Origin: Sinonovacula constricta
Taxonomy: Eukaryota > Mollusca > Bivalvia > Cardiida > Solecurtidae
NCBI GenBank assembly: GCA_007844125.1
Contig: CM017567.1
Span: 9,358,457-9,422,456 of the forward strand
Length of the DNA: 64,000 nt
Reading direction: 5' to 3'
Positions 60,901-64,000 of the stretch are shown one piece after another; positions within the stretch are counted from its first letter, which is position 1, and every line of letters begins with the position of its first letter. The notes under the pieces were generated by a model that searched no databases, was not told where the DNA came from, and saw only the letters and a program-made list of their open reading frames with translations. The translations under genes were made by a program, and so were the position numbers.

Positions 60901-63882
60901 CCAATGATAACTGGAAGTGGAAGTGGTGTTTCCAGCAAGTAAATGGTTAACTCATAAACAGGCTACATTTATATATAACTAATATACAAATTAAACATTA
61001 TTGCTAGCAAGAAATATTGCTTGAAACTCGACAGGTGATAATGCAGATCCTAATTAGACATCTCCCAGGAGGAGGAAGCTGACTTGGGTCTACATTATTT
61101 GCCTAAACCTGATCAATTGGTGCTTAGCAGGTTACGATCTTAGTGTAACACTGTATTACTTCTATTTTTGGAGAAGTCATACTTTTGAATTTTTTGTCAT
61201 TCAACATTGAAGTACAAATTCCTTTTATACCCAGCCTACAGGACCTGGTAGCGCAATCGATAGAGCGTCGGCTCCAGGTACGGGAGGCCCCGGGTTCGAT
61301 CCCGGGCCGCGACATACCAAATTTGTTAAAAATGGTAGTGGTATAGCTTCCTTGCTAACGCTCAAGCAAATATAAGGGTAGTTCCACGACTGGTTGGCCC
61401 GGTGTCAGAATAATGTGACTGGGTGTGGTATCATGCCAGGTGTTCACGGCATGCTATAAACAGTGAAGGCAGCACTATAACTGCTTCAAGTGGACACCGT
61501 CTCCAGATAACTGAAATACTGTTGGTGGGACGATAAACCCAATAAACAAACAAACAAACCTATACCCAGTCTGTTTAAGAAAAGCTGTACCTACTTCTGC
61601 TATATGTTTATATTCACAACAATATTTCTTTTTGCATGTCTTAAACTCTGATCCAAAGTATCTGTAAAGGATGTATTATAAAAGTGAATTCTAATTAATG
61701 CAATAATTCTTTTTCTATGTACTGTTTGCTTGGATGTATTGATTTTAAGGTGGCATCAAGGATTATATGATGTTGGTTCATTGCTTGTGTTAATGATTGC
61801 AATAAATTTGATTGCTTATTGGCTTTATGTGGCATTATTGTAAATTTATGCATGAATCTAGCAAATTACCTGTATCTAGTAACTAAAGGCATAAAAATGC
61901 ATCTTTTATGCCTTTTAGCATAAACGTAGATTTATCACTTTTCCATGTATTACTAAGTCTGTCCGGAAGCTCTCTGTTGTTTTGCTTTTCTATGAAATGG
62001 CATTTAAACATTATGGTTTATGCATAATATCAAAACATTTTCTTCTTTTTGATTTCATTGTTGAATTTAGTCAATGATTTGATAGATTTATTGTTTAAAA
62101 CTCACTTCTCTTCATTGTTTTTAGCGATAGGAAAAATAATCCGCTGTTTTGGGAATGTTAAGAATTTTATTCTGCGGATGTTTGTTACTTTACGGTCAGT
62201 TGTTTTGGGAAATAGAAGATTTTTTGGAGAAAATATGATGAAGGTAAGTGTGTCTTGTAAGATGTAATTATATTAAGAGTTAGTGCCTTAAGATTATTTC
62301 TATTTTCTGATAGATATAGGTTAAGCCTTGAAACTGGCTATCAAAATCAATGTAAAGCTTTAAGTGACTTGGTAACAGTTCAAATATCAATAATTATTTA
62401 ACTCTTAGCCTGCAGTTCACGTATTTATAAGGTTTAAGCAAATAGTGTAGATCCAGATCAGCCAGCTCCTGCTGGGTTTTGTCTGATTTGGATATGCATT
62501 ATTTGCTGCACAGTCTCTGTTTATAAGTATATCAACCCTGACACGAAACATAAATTATATTGTAGTAAACCTGAGAGAATTTAGCATGTTTTTTTTTTAC
62601 AAATTGTCACAAGCTAAAGGTTAAAAAAAAAAAATGAAACCAATATTTTATTGATCCAAAATGAACATTGGAATTAAATATCATTAGCTACATGAAGTAT
62701 GTTAGTACTCTGTGCCTTGTATAATGTTGTCTGTAGTTTGGGAGAATCAGAAGTGTTATGTCAATTTAGCTTCAGGTATTTGTAAGCCATTTTTAGCACA
62801 ATATATAGATCTTGGAAACTGTGCTACAGTAATATACAACATTTTTGTTTGTCACTTATAAACAATACACTCATAAGCTCCATAGTGACAAAATTATGTA
62901 TTCCATTTTCCTTTTATTTATCTATATTTTCACTTTTTATTATGCTTTCGCCTGCAAAGCACAAATTGATCAGAGCAAGGCATATAGTGTATATCCAGAT
63001 TAGCCACCGTCACTGTGAGGGGTCTTATCTGGAACTGCCCTACTTGCTACAGTCTCTAGCAATATGTCATGTTTCCTTTGCATGTATACAGTTGTTAGCA
63101 AATATCTAAGAGTTAATTTTCGGTTGATACCAAATGTAGCTAGCTTTGAATTATAGTTAATGTTTGTAATATATTGTATGTAAGGTTATGGTCTCGTGCT
63201 GTAGTTTGAATCATTCATTATATAGTTATTTCCGAAATTCCTAAAAATACGTTGTTTTTTTTTAAATATTCTGCAAGTTTCACTTTCTTCAGTAATAATC
63301 TATACCTCAAGACATAATATGTTACTTCTTGTTTATGTTACTGTCAACATCACACCAACATAAAGCTGTTCATTATGGCTACTTCCAGCTATTAGTAGTG
63401 CAGGAAATCCAATGACAAATATCTGGGTAGAACCAGCAACCCCCAGTAGATCTCCAGGTGATTCTAAATAATCAAAATATTTTAACTAAACTTGGCTTTG
63501 AAACCATACAGTGCGGGGCTGATGAAATAGGTTTCAGCTAAACACCACTTGGTTAAGGTTGCCACCAGTTTTTTCTGAAACATACAGAGGAATAAAAAAA
63601 TGACTATAACTTTGATCCTACCCTTTCTTGTCAGGCTCTACCAATAGCCAGGGGCAGGAACATGAAGAAAACACCAGTGACAGTCTGGAGTGTCCCATCT
63701 GCATAAAGAAACTTAGCAACAAACAGAGCCTAAATCGTCACATTCTCATCCACACTGGGGACCGACCATACCCGTGCCAGCATTGTGACAAATCTTTCCG
63801 ACTTCGCCATCACCTGATTGGTCACGAACGTACTGTTCACAGACTCTACAAGGGGCACAGGATTCCAGACCATCTTTGCTGA
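54891..63882 (+). CDS. C2H2 zinc-finger protein with unrecognised N-terminal region
   Basis: Exons 54891-54974, 57053-57209, 57680-58291, (63389-63457), 63635-63882; all GT/AG and all phases join, giving 389 residues with the cassette or 366 without. Residues 1-80 (MSDLDVLRDIPGYK... to LGYCLK) look like a folded domain I cannot name. Residues 81-284 are Ser/Pro/Gln-rich and disordered, with VKQE and VKIE, which fit the psi-K-x-E SUMO-site pattern. Two C2H2 fingers end the protein: C-x2-C-x12-H-x3-H and C-x2-C-x12-H-x4-H, joined by TGDRPYP, so it probably acts in the nucleus on DNA. The ATG at 54891 is the first in an exon that seems to begin with a splice acceptor (TTTTTGTAG at 54847), so an upstream non-coding exon is likely. 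The window contains the stop codon but not the full 3' UTR. Confidence 0.8.
55297..56090 (+). mobile_element. Possible relic of a hAT 5' portion in zinc-finger gene intron 1
   Basis: The stretch holds several ACTTGTCC / GGACAAGT motifs in subterminal-like arrangement (55320-55410). A short frame starting MDIRTFLKGSGDSESE at 56038 resembles the N-terminal start of many hAT transposases. No right end or target duplication was found. Confidence 0.3.
57053..57209 (+). CDS. Zinc-finger gene, second coding exon
   Basis: Acceptor TTTGTTTTTCAG, donor AAAA|GTGAGT. 52 codons, including EESIILTASVNDGTLSHLGS; high-complexity, well-ordered composition that suggests a folded domain continuing from the first exon. 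Confidence 0.8.
57395..57475 (+). repeat. SINE family B tail fragment
   Basis: TGTCTCCAGATAACAGAAAT and ATCCAATAAACAAACTAAC match the last ~70 bp of the 61241 SINE; the head and core are absent. Confidence 0.65.
57680..58291 (+). CDS. Zinc-finger gene, third coding exon: disordered linker
   Basis: Acceptor TTTCTATTAG, donor TATG|GTAAGT. 204 codons rich in Ser, Pro, Gln and Thr. Contains KTEPKTPYDRPSPKH, VKQETDSGIES and EQVKIEPISEQ; no known domain. Confidence 0.85.
59757..59845. repeat. Short foldback repeat, diverged copy
   Basis: CAAATTGCATAGATCC and GGATCTGCATCGTTTGC are inverted around an ~50-bp centre. Confidence 0.45.
61026..61115. repeat. Short foldback repeat, diverged copy
   Basis: GATAATGCAGATCCTAATTAGAC and GGGTCTACATTATTTGCC pair loosely around CCCAGGAGGAGG. 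Confidence 0.4.
61241..61560 (+). repeat. tRNA-derived SINE, family B, full copy
   Basis: Head GGACCTGGTAGCGCAATCGA with A-box-like ATAGAGCGTCGG and B box GGTTCGATCCC. Body as in the 2215 copy; tail (AAAC)n at 61541-61560. It sits in the last large intron of the zinc-finger gene. The tRNA-like head was considered and not called a tRNA gene. Confidence 0.88.
62405..62540. repeat. Short foldback repeat, best copy
   Basis: Arms GCAAATAGTGTAGATCCAGA (from 62438) and TGGATATGCATTATTTGC (to 62506) pair with a short loop between them. Confidence 0.55.
62942..63070. repeat. Short foldback repeat, diverged copy
   Basis: GCATATAGTGTATATCCAGAT and its loose complement TTATCTGGAACTGCCCTACTTGC flank a GC-richer centre, as at 62438-62506. 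Confidence 0.4.
63389..63457 (+). CDS. Probable 69-nt cassette exon of the zinc-finger gene
   Basis: Acceptor CTACTTCCAG, donor CCAG|GTGATT, phase 1 on both sides, and open in the gene's frame: AISSAGNPMTNIWVEPATPS then RSP. It may be included or skipped without changing the frame. Expression is untested. Confidence 0.5.
63635..63882 (+). CDS. Zinc-finger gene, terminal exon with two C2H2 fingers
   Basis: Acceptor CTTTCTTGTCAG. 82 residues: an acidic leader (EHEENTSDS), finger one (CPIC...H-x3-H), TGDRPYP linker, finger two (CQHC...H-x4-H), then a short basic tail ending DHLC and TGA. Confidence 0.9.
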
Positions 63883-64000
63883 AAACAGTTGTCTGAGATT
63901 TTTAAGTGGACTACGATTTGTTTGTTACATTTTTTATCTGTTTGGCAAGTGGACTTGCCTGTGAGATAGGTTTGTTCCCGTTTAGCAAATAGCAAGTTAG

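Larger units (their letters stand above)
58292..63388. other. Large intron of the zinc-finger gene
   Basis: About 5 kb holding the family B SINE and at least four foldback repeats. No further C2H2 exon was found between the linker exon and the cassette exon. Confidence 0.6.

Noticed and set aside
61241..61315. tRNA gene
   Set aside because: Cloverleaf is incomplete and the sequence continues into a SINE body shared with another copy.

Overview
The window looks like genomic DNA of a bivalve mollusc. It is AT-rich, intron-rich and repeat-laden. It carries tRNA-headed SINEs with a shared central domain of the kind described as MetaSINEs in bivalves, the dispersed repeat that opens TAGCTCACCTGAGC and closes CATGGCCCTCTTG, and an intronless nicotinic-receptor-like gene of the sort expanded in molluscs. 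The species cannot be named from the sequence.

Three host genes can be supported. (1) PTTG1IP (pituitary tumour-transforming 1 interacting protein, PBF), + strand, 7279-35038. It was rebuilt here from eight exons whose phases all join, giving a 206-residue type I membrane protein: signal peptide, Ser/Thr-rich stalk, eight-cysteine PSI domain, one membrane span, a Cys run, a charged helix and a C-terminal YSKF sorting motif. (2) An intronless cys-loop ligand-gated ion channel subunit, - strand, 39392-40801, 469 residues. (3) A C2H2 zinc-finger protein, + strand, 54891-63882, four exons plus a probable 69-nt cassette exon. It is unrecognised apart from its two fingers.

The most striking feature is in the PTTG1IP introns. 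Intron 3 has a 52-bp array of about 36 copies with a 520-bp ten-unit superperiod. Intron 4 has a 76-bp array in exact register with the real exon 5 acceptor, so 33 decoy copies of the intron-exon junction precede the real one. Intron 6 has a 58-bp array of about 145 copies with a 1621-bp, 28-unit superperiod. Together they take up nearly 13 kb of a 28-kb gene.

Mobile DNA fills much of the rest. There is a 2.0-kb hAT element in PTTG1IP intron 3 with a decayed, internally deleted transposase, and a 4.3-kb Mutator-like element (47192-51513) with a broken PHD/FLYWCH/MULE transposase. A 0.5-kb non-autonomous element at 4.5 kb is related to the ends of the Mutator-like element. Two other short inverted-repeat elements, five SINE copies or fragments, two copies of the TAGCTCACC repeat in opposite orientations, and a family of short foldback repeats in the zinc-finger gene introns make up the rest.

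Layout: 1-7.2 kb repeats and SINEs; 7.2-35 kb PTTG1IP; 35-39.4 kb AT-rich flank, perhaps partly PTTG1IP 3' UTR; 39.4-40.8 kb channel gene; 41-47 kb repeats; 47.2-51.5 kb Mutator-like element; 51.5-54.9 kb flank with a short element and a SINE; 54.9-63.9 kb zinc-finger gene. Nothing suggests that the three genes work together.
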